Of a stretch of 36,784 bases of DNA, positions 15,555-24,108 are shown piece by piece. Below the pieces are notes generated by a model. That model searched no databases and was not told where the DNA came from. It saw nothing but the letters and a program-made list of their open reading frames with translations. Origin of the DNA: Nocardiopsis alkaliphila YIM 80379 (GTDB taxonomy: Bacteria; Actinomycetota; Actinomycetes; Streptosporangiales; Streptosporangiaceae). The stretch spans positions 1 through 36,784 of the forward strand of contig NZ_ANBD01000057.1 of assembly GCF_000341005.1 (NCBI RefSeq), read 5' to 3'. The first letter of the stretch is position 1; each line of letters begins with the position of its first letter. A program made the translations under genes and the position numbers.

Positions 15555-16279
15555 TCACCGTTTTGCCTCCCATGGCTCCGGCAACGCGCCACCTGCGCAC
15601 AGGATGGCGTCCATCGTGCCCCACGCGCGGCACGCGCTGCGCAACGTAGGGAACTCCAACACCGAATAACCGCCACCCGGTGGCGAGGTGTCCAGAGCCT
15701 CACACAACGACTCATACACGGGTGTGGCACGGCCGCGCCCCACGGAGCGCGCCACCCAGCGAGATGGCAACGGGCCACCCGTGCGCAACAACGTGTCCAG
15801 TGTGGTCCACACGCTCGCCGCGGTGTCCAGCGTCGCCGCTGCGTCGCGAGGAAGACCAGTGTGGCCAACAACCGTCCTAGCTGCGACACACAGCCGTTCA
15901 CGATAAACGGTTCTGGGTGGTCTGCGTGCGTGCCTGCGTGTCCGGCCTCGAGGACGCAACACGGCGACGTGCAGGATGCGGGCTCGGGAGCCTGTGCCGC
16001 GTTCTGCGTATCGCCGAACACGTACCCGTACCGGTTCACGCACGGGCCCGTGTGGTTCGGCCGGCGTGCGCACGCCGTGCCCGAACCGTCCTCGTCATGG
16101 GCCGCGCACATGTGGCCGATACGCTCGGCGTTCGCGGGAAGGTCGATCGGCTCGCCGTGCGCGTCGTGGTGGTCGTCGTCGTGGCCGTGCGGACGCGAAC
16201 AGAACGCTTCACCCTGGAACCCGCCGATGGTGGTCACCCACCACCCGCATACCTCGAAGGTCGTTTCGTGGGTCGACAT
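15555..16279 (-). pseudogene. Frameshifted Cys/His-rich element protein with C-terminal repeats
   Basis: Starts at ATG 16279 (MSTHETTFEV), overlapping the stop of the upstream gene (TGATG). The first ~140 residues are Cys/His-rich (CSRPHGH, CAAHDEDG, CARRPNHTGPC, SPCCVLEAGHAGTH), suggesting zinc binding. Reading then continues sensibly only in the -1 frame, whose product has two clear ~29-residue repeats (VWTTLDTLLRTGGPLPSRW and AWGTMDAILCAGGALPEPW) and stops at 15555-15557. The switch lies at about 15835-15905 and fits loss of one base. It could be a true frameshift, a sequencing error or, less likely, programmed -1 frameshifting. Function unknown; gene style is that of actinophage/AICE accessory proteins. 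Confidence 0.55.
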
Positions 16280-16740
16280 CAGGCACCCACCTTCGAGGTC
16301 GCAGCGGCCGCGACGTCGCACAGCACGGCCATGCCCAACCATTGCCGATCCGCGTACCGTTCGGCCTTCCTGCGCTCCCACTCGCGGTAGTAGCCGCGCA
16401 CCATCGCGGCCGGTTCGGCGACGCTCGAAGCGTCCACCACGGGCACATGGTCGGCCGGGACGGGGACAAGTGCCGCACACGGTACGGGGGCGGGGACGTT
16501 CTCGGCGGGCTTACGCGGAGCGGGGATCGCGGGGAACGGCTCCGTGACGGCGACGGTGGGCAGGACCTCCGCATAGCGGCGAACCCGACGCGAGCGGTTC
16601 CGCCGAAGCTCTTCGAGGATGCCGGCGACGCGGCCGTAGGGGGATCCGTGCGTGGCTTGTGAGGGACGGAGGAGCCGCGCAAAAACGGCAAGGAAGGACA
16701 GTAGGGTGTTCACGTCGACGCTCCTGTAAGCGTTGGCCAT
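16279..16740 (-). CDS. Hypothetical element protein, coupled to the Cys/His-rich gene
   Basis: A 153-residue protein, not recognised. ATG at 16740 follows a CCGGGGCC stretch that is a modest ribosome-binding site. There is a short hydrophobic stretch near the N terminus (LLSFLAVFARLL), an Arg-rich segment (LRRNRSRRVRRYAE), a Pro/Val/Ala-rich middle, and a C-terminal segment with EWERRKAERYADRQW. Its TGA overlaps the ATG of the next gene by one base, so the two are translationally coupled. It is divergent from the small GntR gene, with about 130 bases of shared promoter region. Confidence 0.6.
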   Translation of the reverse strand: MANAYRSVDVNTLLSFLAVFARLLRPSQATHGSPYGRVAGILEELRRNRSRRVRRYAEVLPTVAVTEPFPAIPAPRKPAENVPAPVPCAALVPVPADHVPVVDASSVAEPAAMVRGYYREWERRKAERYADRQWLGMAVLCDVAAAATSKVGA

Positions 16741-16804
16741 GGCCCCGGACGGTTGCCGCCGTCGCGGGGTCCCGTGCGTTCACGGGGACCTCAGTCTACA
16801 GACT

Positions 16805-16816
16805 CGTATCGATACG
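16805..16816. promoter_or_regulatory. Palindromic operator candidate in the divergent element promoter
   Basis: CGTATCGATACG is a perfect 12-bp palindrome in the 130-base gap between the divergent minus-strand operon and the small GntR gene. A further GTATC occurs nearby (CTTGTATCCC) and TAGGCT at 16819-16824 could be a -10. Autoregulation by the GntR protein is likely but inferred. Confidence 0.55.
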
Positions 16817-16870
16817 TCTAGGCTTGTATCCCTTGAAAGTGCCTTGACTGGGCACGTCTACCTTCGGAGC

Positions 16871-17143
16871 ATGACGTTTGATCCTGATGCGGAGATCGAC
16901 CACGACGGGCCCGTGACGCCTTATCGTCAACTGGCTGGTATCTTGCGCGCGCGCATCGCTCGCGGGGACTGGTCACCTGGTCAACGCATCGCGTCGGAAA
17001 GCGGACTTGTACAGGAATACGGCCTTGCGCGCTCTACCGTCCGTCGTGCCGTCGCCGTACTTGTCGAAGAGGGAGACGTGTTCACCGTCCCCCAAAGAGG
17101 CACCTTCGTAGCGGACAACCCTAGGGACGCTCCCAACCCTTGA
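16871..17143 (+). CDS. Short GntR-family wHTH regulator (element repressor)
   Basis: A 90-residue protein consisting almost only of the GntR winged helix: YRQLAGILRARIARGDWSPGQRI, then an SESGLVQEYGLARSTVRRAV recognition region, then the wing FTVPQRGTFVAD. No effector-binding domain follows. Such minimal GntR proteins are common as repressors on actinomycete integrative elements and plasmids. It is transcribed divergently from 16279-16740, with a palindrome between them. The ATG at 16871 has CGGAGC directly upstream. Confidence 0.85.
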   Translation: MTFDPDAEIDHDGPVTPYRQLAGILRARIARGDWSPGQRIASESGLVQEYGLARSTVRRAVAVLVEEGDVFTVPQRGTFVADNPRDAPNP

Positions 17144-17455
17144 CCCTTACCTACGCGCTACGCGCGTGGCTTCGTCCCTGTCCTTCGAGGCGTGACCTTC
17201 GCGGAGCCCTTCCCGTGGTCGGGTCGCGTGGTGGAACGCTCGCAGAATCGCGTACACACAACTTTTGATCAGCGCGGGTCAAGTTCTAGGCACAAAAAAA
17301 GTCCCTCACGAGGTCAGCCATACCTATAACCGGCCTCGTAGGTCCTTCCACGGGTTCATGTCCGGGAAGGGTCCCGGAGCGGCCAGAGGGTCCTGTGGAG
17401 AAGGCCGTACAGGGCCCTGTGGAGCTCTCACCCGAACCGGCGTGACTCGTCGCGG
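17144..17455. other. Gene-free segment of the element remnant
   Basis: About 310 bases. No supported gene. It includes an A-run (CACAAAAAAAG near 17290) unusual for this genome. The rest of the serine recombinase gene would be expected here but is not recognisable in any frame. Confidence 0.4.
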
Positions 17456-17842
17456 TTACGGACCTTCCGGCGTTGCTTCGAGCAATCCGGGCATCGCTTC
17501 GAGCGGCCATCCTTCGTCCCGCCGTCCGGCCGATACCGCGAAAATGATCTTGTAACCGTAGGGTGCGGCTCCGCCCGACCATCGCCCCTTAGCGCGAAGG
17601 TTCACCTTGTTTTCGAGGATGCGTGTCCGGATCATGTCTCGTTCGTATTCGGCGAAGGCTGACAGAACGTGCACGATGAGCCGCGACGCTCCGGACACGT
17701 CAACGTCTTCGGCTATGGACGGGATTTGCCACCCTCGCGTGTCCGGGTAGGCACGACACGTCTGGGTCTGGGATTCAACGGAAGTGGACGCGTCAGAATC
17801 AGGGGAGAGACGAACGTAGATGATGACCAGTGGCTTCGACAT
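17456..17842 (-). pseudogene. Serine recombinase (integrase/resolvase) remnant with internal deletion
   Basis: A 128-residue frame starting at ATG 17842 with a GGAAGG ribosome-binding site. It begins like a serine integrase: IIYVRLSPD with catalytic Ser at about residue 13, then VESQTQTCRAY and AEDVDVSGAS. At about residue 53 (near base 17684) it jumps directly to RLIVHVLSAFAEYERDMIRTRI, the helix E region. The roughly 70-80 residues that normally lie between (the rest of the catalytic domain with its conserved arginines) are missing. After GRWSGGAAPYGYKI the DNA-binding domains are absent. The protein cannot be a functional recombinase; the gene marks a former integrative element. Confidence 0.8.
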
Positions 17843-17931
17843 TGGGGACCTTCCACACAGAACACGGTCCAGGTGGTTGTGCGTCCTATCCGGGCCGTGT
17901 GTTCGGGCCGTGTGTGGTCAGGCCGATCTTC

Positions 17932-17961
17932 CGGGCCCGTGTCGCCTGCGGCACGGGCCCG
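17932..17961. terminator. Hairpin at the boundary between element remnant and chromosome genes
   Basis: CGGGCCCGTG (17932-17941) and CACGGGCCCG (17952-17961) form a perfect 10-bp stem with a 10-base loop. No T-run. It lies upstream of the GTG at 18002. Confidence 0.5.
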
Positions 17962-18001
17962 CTCGTGCTCTGGCGTCCCCTGGTGTCGGAGGGGTAGAAC
18001 G

Positions 18002-18595
18002 GTGAACATGTCGTCACCGACGGAACACCCGGCAGCCTGGTCCCGTACCGACGTCCCCGAAGGCCTGGGGCTCGGCACGCTCCTACCCGAGCCCGACGGC
18101 TTCCGTCTGGAGGCGGGGGAGACCGTGGTGGGGGGCGAGGGACGGTTCTTCACCCGATTCACCGTGCGCACGGACCTGGCCTGGACGACCACGGAGGTAC
18201 GCGCCGAGGTGGTGTCCGCTGCGGGGTCGGAGGTGGTCATCCTGCGGGCCCAGGGAGGCCACTGGGTCGACGACCGCGGCCGTGAACTGCCCGAATTGGT
18301 GGGCTGCCTCGACGTCGACGTCGCCGCCACGCCCCTGACCAACACCCTGCCCATCCGCAGACTGGGACTGAACCCCGGCGAACATCGTGACATCGCGGTC
18401 GTGTGGATCGACGTCCCCTCCTTGCGGATCAGGCGGGTTCGCCAGCGTTACACCCGGCACCCGGCCGAGGGCGGGCTCGAACAGTACACCTACCGCGACC
18501 CCCTGCACGGTGAGTATCGGCTGTCCGTGGACGGCGACGGTGTGGTGGTGGACTACGAACGGTTCGCTCGACGCCTGCGCCCCGGCGGCCCTTAG
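18002..18595 (+). CDS. Putative glycolipid-binding domain protein (DUF1089-like)
   Basis: A 197-residue protein. GTG 18002 is preferred over ATG 18008 because GGAGGGG lies 7 bases upstream. The pattern is that of the putative glycolipid-binding family (Pfam Glycolipid_bind, formerly DUF1089): a FTVRTDLAWTTTEVRAEV strand pair, GGHWVDDRGRELPELVGCLDVDVAATPLTNTLPIRRL, and a terminal YRLSVDGDGVVVDYERFARRL. The family has a beta-barrel-like fold; its ligand in bacteria is unproven. No signal peptide is visible, so it is probably cytosolic. It may form a transcription unit with nadE, which starts 105 bases downstream. Confidence 0.85.
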   Translation: MNMSSPTEHPAAWSRTDVPEGLGLGTLLPEPDGFRLEAGETVVGGEGRFFTRFTVRTDLAWTTTEVRAEVVSAAGSEVVILRAQGGHWVDDRGRELPELVGCLDVDVAATPLTNTLPIRRLGLNPGEHRDIAVVWIDVPSLRIRRVRQRYTRHPAEGGLEQYTYRDPLHGEYRLSVDGDGVVVDYERFARRLRPGGP

Positions 18596-18700
18596 CGCCG
18601 ACTCTTCGAGCGGCCTCGGAACCGCGCCCTGGAAACCCGCACGTAACACGGGGGAGGGGATAATCGGAAGGGACAGCCGCAGTACACGCAGGGAGCGCAC

Positions 18701-19531
18701 GTGACCGAGACCGAGTTGAACCAAGCGCGCCAGGAGATCATCCGCGACCTCGAGGTTTCCACGGACTTCGACGTCACCATCGAGATCGAACGCCGGGTCG
18801 CCTTCCTCGCCGAAAGGCTCACCACGACCGGTTCCCGAGCATTGGTCCTGGGCATCAGCGGTGGAGTCGACTCGCTGGTCGCGGGTCGACTGTGCCGCTT
18901 GGCCGTCGACCGGGCCCGTGAGGCCGGCCACGAGGCCGAGTACGTGGCCATGCGTTTGCCCTACGGCGTCCAAAAGGACGAGGACGACGCGACCCGCGCC
19001 GTGGAGTTCGGTGCTCCCGAACGCTGTCTGACCGTGGACGTGGGCCCGACCACCGACACCATGACGGCCTCCCTGGACAAGGGTGGAATGACCTACACCG
19101 ACGAAGCCGCCAGGGACTTCGTCATCGGCAACGTCAAGGCCCGTCAGCGGATGATCGCCCAGTACGCGGTCGCCGGTGGCCTTCGTGGTTTGGTGGTCGG
19201 CACCGACCACGCGGCCGAGGCCGTCACCGGTTTCTTCACCAAGTACGGCGACGGCGCCGCGGACCTGGTTCCCTTGGCGGGGTTGACCAAGCGCCGGGTG
19301 CGCGCGATCGGTGCCGCCCTCGGTGCTCCGGAGGACCTCGTCCACAAGGTGCCCACCGCCGACTTGGAATCGCTCACCCCGCAAAAGCCGGACGAGGAGG
19401 CCCTCGGGCTCACCTACGACCAGATCGACGACTTTCTGGAGGGACTGCCGGTCGACGACGAGGTCGCTCGTACCCTCGTCGATCGTTATCGTGTCACCTC
19501 CCACAAGCGGGCTCTTCCCACCGCGCCCTGA
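18701..19531 (+). CDS. nadE: NAD+ synthetase, ammonia-dependent
   Basis: A 276-residue enzyme that amidates nicotinic acid adenine dinucleotide to NAD+ using ATP and ammonia, the last step of NAD biosynthesis. The PP-loop is SGGVDS at residues 53-58. Further family segments are MRLPYGVQKDEDDA, GNVKARQRM, VVGTDHAAEAVTGFFTKYGDGAADLVPLAGLTK and TADLESL-PQKPDE. There is no N-terminal glutaminase domain, so it matches the short ammonia-dependent form. The GTG start at 18701 follows a GGGAG ribosome-binding site. A weak hairpin follows the stop. Confidence 0.95.
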   Translation: MTETELNQARQEIIRDLEVSTDFDVTIEIERRVAFLAERLTTTGSRALVLGISGGVDSLVAGRLCRLAVDRAREAGHEAEYVAMRLPYGVQKDEDDATRAVEFGAPERCLTVDVGPTTDTMTASLDKGGMTYTDEAARDFVIGNVKARQRMIAQYAVAGGLRGLVVGTDHAAEAVTGFFTKYGDGAADLVPLAGLTKRRVRAIGAALGAPEDLVHKVPTADLESLTPQKPDEEALGLTYDQIDDFLEGLPVDDEVARTLVDRYRVTSHKRALPTAP

Positions 19532-19898
19532 CCGGTCCTTTCAGGGACCGCCTCGATCCCTTGACCGGAGGGTGTCTTGGGGAGCTCGCCGGGGAGGGGC
19601 GCGGATCGGGTACCTTTCTCTCCAAGCCCTTTCGTCACCCGCCTCCCGGGTGAATGGTGGTGCGAGCCCTACCTTTCGTGGGTGGGTCCACCGCCGTGAA
19701 AGAGGGGGTCCTGCGCCATCGCGACCGAACGGCCGTCACGCCTAGGGTCGTTTTCGACGACGCGTCATCGAATGCAACTCGCGGAGCCGTTTCCAGGGTT
19801 TCGTGGGGACGTGTCGACACCCCTGAGCCCGGTCCATGTGACCTGTGGGCACCCTTGTGTGCTCGTCGGTCCTCCGGGAGGACCAAGGAGCGACAACG
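19532..19898. other. Intergenic region between nadE and the acyltransferase gene
   Basis: About 370 bases. A small hairpin CGGTCC-tttcag-GGACCG (19533-19550) right after nadE may act as a weak terminator. The rest contains no supported gene; an AAGGAG ribosome-binding site at 19885-19890 belongs to the next gene. Confidence 0.4.
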
Positions 19899-21263
19899 AT
19901 GACCGTGACCGTCGAACCCGCGGGTGGGCGTCCGCCCACCGCCGCACCCGTCACCACCACATCCCCCAGCCGTTCGCGTGATCGTTTCCTCGACGTGTTG
20001 CGCATGTTCGTCATGGTCTTGGTCGTGGTTCAACACTGGTGGCTTCCGGTGCTCAGCGTGCAGACCCAGGGGGAACTGGACACGGGCAGTGTGCTCAGCG
20101 TGAACGGCGGGTTCGCACTGACCTGGATCTCCCAGGTCATGCCGTTGATCTTCTTCGTAGGCGGCGCCGCCAATCTGATCAGCTGGCGGGCGGCCTCGGG
20201 TCGAGGTGAACGGGCCCGGGTCTGGTGGGCCAAGCGCCTGCGCAGACTGGCCTGGCCGGTGGTGCCCTTGGCGGTGGTGTGGATCATCGCTTGCCACCTG
20301 CTCGTTCTGGGCGGTGCTCCCGCACAGCCGGTGCTGGTCGGGGCGGGTGCCGCCGGCATGGTGCTGTGGTTCCTGGCCGTGTACGTACTGGTGGTCATGG
20401 CGACACCGATGCTGGTCGCCGCGCAGGAACGGTTCGGCTGGTGGGTGCCGGTGGCGCTGCTGGCCGGCGCGGTGTTCGTGGACACGGTGCGCTTCAGCTT
20501 CGGTGTGGAGTGGTTCGGCTATCTGAACGTGGCGTTCGTCTGGCTGGGTGTGCATCAGTTGGGGTTCCGTTACGTGACCGGTGCGATCACCCGAACACAC
20601 GCCATCTGGATGGCCGCTGTCGGTGCGGTGGCCGTACTGGTCCTGGCCGCCTTGGGGCCGTACTCGCTGAACATGACCGGTGTGTTCGCGGCCGAGACCT
20701 CGAACGTGGCCCCGCCGACCCTGGTCTTGGCGGCGTTGGGTTCGTTGCAGGTCGGGGTCGCGGTGCTGCTCCGGCGGTGGATCGGTGCCTGGGCGGACCG
20801 CCCCGGCCCGGCGCGGATGCTGGACCGGCTGTGCCCGCAACTGATGACGGTGTACCTGTGGCACATGCTGCCGATCAGCGTGGTCGCCGGCGTAGTGGTG
20901 TTCGGTCTGGGCATCGACACCCCCGAACCGATGACCGGCTGGTGGCTGCTATGGGGCGTACTCGGGGTCGCGGTCCTGGTGCCGTTGGTACTGCCGCTGG
21001 CGCACTGGGCGGTGCGTTTCGAGGAGCCGCCTCGTGTGCTCAAGGGTGACCCGGGTCTGCTTCGGGTGCTGGCCGCCGCGCTTTTGATCGGCGGGGGCAT
21101 GTTGACCCTGACCGTGACGGGTCTGGGTTTCGGCCCCTTCCCGGTGCTCGGCCTGGGCGCCATCGTCTCGGGTCTGTTGCTGACCGCGGCCCCCAGGGTC
21201 CGGGATGGTGGCACGACTCGCGGGGTGTTCCGGGACGTGGCCCGGGGGTCGATACGCGCCTGA
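19899..21263 (+). CDS. Acyltransferase family 3 (OafA-like) integral membrane protein
   Basis: A 454-residue protein. The ATG at 19899 has an ideal AAGGAG 8 bases upstream. After a ~25-residue Pro/Thr-rich cytosolic start it has about 10-12 transmembrane helices. The first contains FLDVLRMFVMVLVVVQHWW, matching the acyltransferase-3 pattern in which an R and the H near the first helix are functional. A FFVGGAANLISWR segment and cytoplasmic RLRRLAWP follow. This family moves acyl groups onto sugars, lipids or antibiotics at the membrane; the substrate here is unknown. Confidence 0.8.
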   Translation: MTVTVEPAGGRPPTAAPVTTTSPSRSRDRFLDVLRMFVMVLVVVQHWWLPVLSVQTQGELDTGSVLSVNGGFALTWISQVMPLIFFVGGAANLISWRAASGRGERARVWWAKRLRRLAWPVVPLAVVWIIACHLLVLGGAPAQPVLVGAGAAGMVLWFLAVYVLVVMATPMLVAAQERFGWWVPVALLAGAVFVDTVRFSFGVEWFGYLNVAFVWLGVHQLGFRYVTGAITRTHAIWMAAVGAVAVLVLAALGPYSLNMTGVFAAETSNVAPPTLVLAALGSLQVGVAVLLRRWIGAWADRPGPARMLDRLCPQLMTVYLWHMLPISVVAGVVVFGLGIDTPEPMTGWWLLWGVLGVAVLVPLVLPLAHWAVRFEEPPRVLKGDPGLLRVLAAALLIGGGMLTLTVTGLGFGPFPVLGLGAIVSGLLLTAAPRVRDGGTTRGVFRDVARGSIRA

Positions 21264-21335
21264 GCGGCGAAGAAGGGGGGCTCGCTCTTGGTTCTCGCGG
21301 GTGGCGGGGATCGGCTGCGCGGGTAGATCTAGACC

Positions 21336-22157
21336 ATGGATGCCAGACGAATCGCCTATGACCGGCGCGGCCGTGGTCGGCCGATCGTCCTCTTGCACGG
21401 GCTCGGTGACCGGTGGCGGTGCTGGCGGCCGGTGATGCCTCGGTTGGCCGATGACTACGAGCTGATCGCCGTCGATCTTCCGGGTTTCGGACAGTCGCCG
21501 GGGCCCGAACCGGAGGAACCCTACGACGTGCACGAGCTCGTGCGGGTGATCGGGGACTTCTGCGAGCTGCTCGATCTGGAGCGCCCGCACCTGGTCGGTA
21601 ACTCCCTGGGTGGTTCGATCGCTTTGGAGTTGGGGGTTCAGGGGGTCGCCGGCTCGGTCACGGTGTTCTCTCCGGCCGGGTTCTCCGGTGAGGCGGGCCG
21701 ATGGGGGATGCGCACCTTGGGTGTGCTCGCGAAACTGGCGACCCAGGTCCCGTTGCCCGTCAAGGAACGGTTGGCGGACACCCCGCCGGCTCGTGCCGTG
21801 GCCCGAATCGCGTTGCGCGGTGACCCCTCCTCACCCAAGGCCAAGGCCCTCCGATTCGGGGTGGACAAACTCGAACCCGGTTCCGCGTACGTGCGTATGG
21901 TGCCCGAGATCGCCGAATACGACTTCGTGCGGCGACCGATCGACTGTCCGGTCACGGTCGCGTGGGGCGACCATGATCGGACCCTGCCGCCCTCGAGTGC
22001 TCAGAACGCTTATGAAAGGTTGCCCGGCGCGCGCATGGTGTCGCTGCTCGGGGCGGGACACATCCCGATGGTGGAGGATCCCGTCATGGTGGCCGAGCAC
22101 ATCAGGTGGACCTGTCAGGTCGCCGATCGGGAAGGTTTCGCCGAGCGGGTCAGGTGA
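21336..22157 (+). CDS. Alpha/beta-fold hydrolase
   Basis: A 273-residue protein with the complete hydrolase framework: oxyanion segment VLLHGLGDRW, VDLPGFGQS, nucleophile elbow GNSLGGS (catalytic Ser), acid WGDHDRTLPP, and GAGHIPMVEDP with catalytic His. No signal peptide. The ATG at 21336 has no Shine-Dalgarno, but TAGATC sits at -12 to -7, so a leaderless transcript is likely. The substrate is unknown; the sequence fits esterase, lipase-like or C-C hydrolase members. Its 3' end overlaps the convergent SDR remnant by 8 bases. Confidence 0.88.
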   Translation: MDARRIAYDRRGRGRPIVLLHGLGDRWRCWRPVMPRLADDYELIAVDLPGFGQSPGPEPEEPYDVHELVRVIGDFCELLDLERPHLVGNSLGGSIALELGVQGVAGSVTVFSPAGFSGEAGRWGMRTLGVLAKLATQVPLPVKERLADTPPARAVARIALRGDPSSPKAKALRFGVDKLEPGSAYVRMVPEIAEYDFVRRPIDCPVTVAWGDHDRTLPPSSAQNAYERLPGARMVSLLGAGHIPMVEDPVMVAEHIRWTCQVADREGFAERVR

Positions 22158-22680
22158 ACAGGAATCCACCTTCGGAGCTGATCCCCTGGCCGGTGATCCA
22201 GGCCGCCTCATCGGTGGCCGGCCAGGCCGGCAGGCGTGCCGGGTCGTCCGGTTCACCGAGCCTGCCCAGCGCGAACACGGGTACCACTCGGTCCAGGAGT
22301 TCGCCCTCGATGTAGCCGGTCCGCACCGGTCCGGGGTCGACCGTGTTGACGGTGATGCCCGCAGGTCCCAGCTCCGCCGCGATGGTGGGGGTGATCTGGG
22401 AGAGTGCGCCCTTGGCGGAGGCGTAGGCGACTTCGCCCGGCATCGGGCCGTGCGTTTGACCGGAGGTCATGAACAACACCCGGCCCCCGGTCGTCCGTCG
22501 TGTCGCGCGGCGAAGGCCTGCGCCGGGGCGTCGGGGTCGGCCATGTCGGCGCTGATGTGCGCTACGCGGGCATCAGGGACGGCGAGCACCGAACGTACTC
22601 CGGCGACCACGGCCTCGACGTCGTCGCCTCCCCACGGTTGGTCCTCGTCGTGCGGGCGGTAGTGGTGGTCACCATGCCAG
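22150..22680 (-). pseudogene. Decayed short-chain dehydrogenase/reductase
   Basis: The C-terminal half (109 residues, 22150-22479) is a clear SDR: VLFMTSGQ, the YASAK active-site pair, ITVNTVDPGPVRTGYI, and a terminal GQGISSEGGFLFT. The upstream part, in another frame (about 22490-22680), gives AVVAGVRSVLAV-RVAHISADMADPDAPAQAFAA, the end of an SDR cofactor domain. The nucleotide-binding GxxxGxG start and the ~60-70 residues between the two parts (NNAG region) are missing, and the two pieces are out of frame. This is a pseudogene with an N-terminal truncation and internal deletion; the right boundary is approximate. Confidence 0.75.
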
Positions 22681-22833
22681 GTCGGGCATGCGCGGTTCCA
22701 GCGGTTTTCCCGAGTCCATGCGCTGGGAGGATGCCCGAGGGCACTTGGATGAAGCGTGGTGAGGTGGGCTTTCCCGAGGCGGTCGGTTCGGGATAGCGTT
22801 ACGCGCGCAACGACTCCCCGAGGAGGCACTGGT

Positions 22834-24108
22834 TTGACCGCATCGACACACCCGGTCCCGGGAGGGGCCGCGTGGCTTAGGGAGCAGGAACGGCGACTGG
22901 TCGGTTTCGCCACCGGGGCGGCGGTTCCGGACGGGTTCGGTTTCCTGGACGCGAAGGGCGCGGTGGAGTCGGAGCGTCCGACCGCCACCTGGATCACGGC
23001 TCGCATGACGTACGTGTTCTCCCTGGCGCACCTGCGCGGGGTCTCCGGCGCCGCCGAGCTGGCCGATCATGGCCTGGCCGCCCTGTCGGGTCCGCTGCGC
23101 GACGCCGACCTGGGCGGATGGTTCGACGAGGTGCCCGAAGGTGGCGATCCCCAGACGCTTCGGGAGCGCTCCCAAGTATTGCCGGAGAAGTCCGCCTACC
23201 CGCACTCCTTCGTCGTCCTGGCCGCCGCCACCGCCGCCCACGCGGGTCGCCCAGGCGCACGAGCCCTACTCGACGAGGCCCTCGGCGTCATCGACGAGCG
23301 GTTCTGGGAACCCGAGGCCGCCTGCGTGCGGGAGAGCTGGGACGCCGACTGGACCACCACCGAGTCCTACCGGGGCGCCAACAGCGCGATGCACTGCGTG
23401 GAGGCCTTCCTCGCGGCCGCCGACGTCACGGGCGAGACCAAGTGGACCCGCAGGGCGTTGGCCATCGCCGAACGCCTGATCCACGGAGTGGCCGCCGACC
23501 ACGGTTGGCGTCTGCCCGAGCACTTCACTCCGGACTGGGAGCCCGTGCTCGACTACAACCGGGACCGACCCGACCACCCCTTCCGGCCGTTCGGTAGTAC
23601 CACCGGCCACCTGTTGGAGTGGGCACGTTTGCTCGTGCACCTGGAACTCGCCCTGAAAAGGGCCGGTGAACCCGTTCCGGAATGGCTGCTCACCGACGCC
23701 GAACTCCTCTTCGCCAACGCCGTGCGCCGAGGCTGGCACGTCGACGGAGCCGAGGGGTTCGTCTACACGCTGGACTGGCGGGACCGGCCGGTGGTGCGTC
23801 AGCGTATGCACTGGGTGGTGGCCGAAGGCGCCATGGCCGCCTGGGTGTTGGCCGAGCGCACCGGCGAGGAGGTCTACACCGAACACCTGGAACGCTGGTG
23901 GGCCTACGCCGACCGCCACCACGTGGACCGGGAGAACGGGAGCTGGTGGCACGAACTCGATCCCAACAACCGACCGGCGGGCTCGGTGTGGGAGGGCAAG
24001 CCGGACGTCTACCACGCCTACCAGGCGGTCCTGTTGCCCCAGATCGGTCTGTCCACGTCGATCGCGGCGGCCCTGCCCGCCGAACGGAACGAAGGAGGTG
24101 CCGTGTGA
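22834..24108 (+). CDS. AGE-family sugar isomerase/epimerase (mannose or sulfoquinovose isomerase-like)
   Basis: A 424-residue protein with the (alpha/alpha)6-barrel pattern of N-acylglucosamine 2-epimerase/YihS-type isomerases: GGWFDEV, KSAYPHSFVVLAAATA, YRGANSAMHCVEAFLAA, FRPFGSTTGHLLEWARLL, MHWVVAEGAMAAWVL and a final KPDVYHAYQAVLLPQIG, with several catalytic-type His residues. The start is TTG at 22834, supported by GAGGAGG 7 bases upstream. It shares a 4-bp GTGA overlap with the PfkB kinase downstream, so the two are coupled. An aldose-ketose isomerase (mannose to fructose) feeding the kinase is the simplest reading; an N-acylglucosamine epimerase is the alternative. Confidence 0.85.
   Translation: MTASTHPVPGGAAWLREQERRLVGFATGAAVPDGFGFLDAKGAVESERPTATWITARMTYVFSLAHLRGVSGAAELADHGLAALSGPLRDADLGGWFDEVPEGGDPQTLRERSQVLPEKSAYPHSFVVLAAATAAHAGRPGARALLDEALGVIDERFWEPEAACVRESWDADWTTTESYRGANSAMHCVEAFLAAADVTGETKWTRRALAIAERLIHGVAADHGWRLPEHFTPDWEPVLDYNRDRPDHPFRPFGSTTGHLLEWARLLVHLELALKRAGEPVPEWLLTDAELLFANAVRRGWHVDGAEGFVYTLDWRDRPVVRQRMHWVVAEGAMAAWVLAERTGEEVYTEHLERWWAYADRHHVDRENGSWWHELDPNNRPAGSVWEGKPDVYHAYQAVLLPQIGLSTSIAAALPAERNEGGAV

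Larger units (their letters stand above)
15555..17842. mobile_element. Remnant of an integrative element (serine-recombinase type)
   Basis: The block combines a truncated serine recombinase (17456-17842), a small GntR repressor with its own palindromic operator candidate, and two coupled minus-strand accessory genes, one frameshifted. It sits between a complete metabolic gene with a terminator (putP) and an ordinary chromosomal gene at 18002. No transfer, replication or capsid genes remain, so it looks like the eroded end(s) of an actinophage or AICE-like element. Attachment-site repeats were not identified. The outer limits given are simply the outermost element genes. Confidence 0.6.

Noticed and set aside
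15386-18001. tRNA gene as integration site of the element remnant
   Set aside because: No cloverleaf or T-arm-like sequence was found at either side; serine recombinases do not need a tRNA target.
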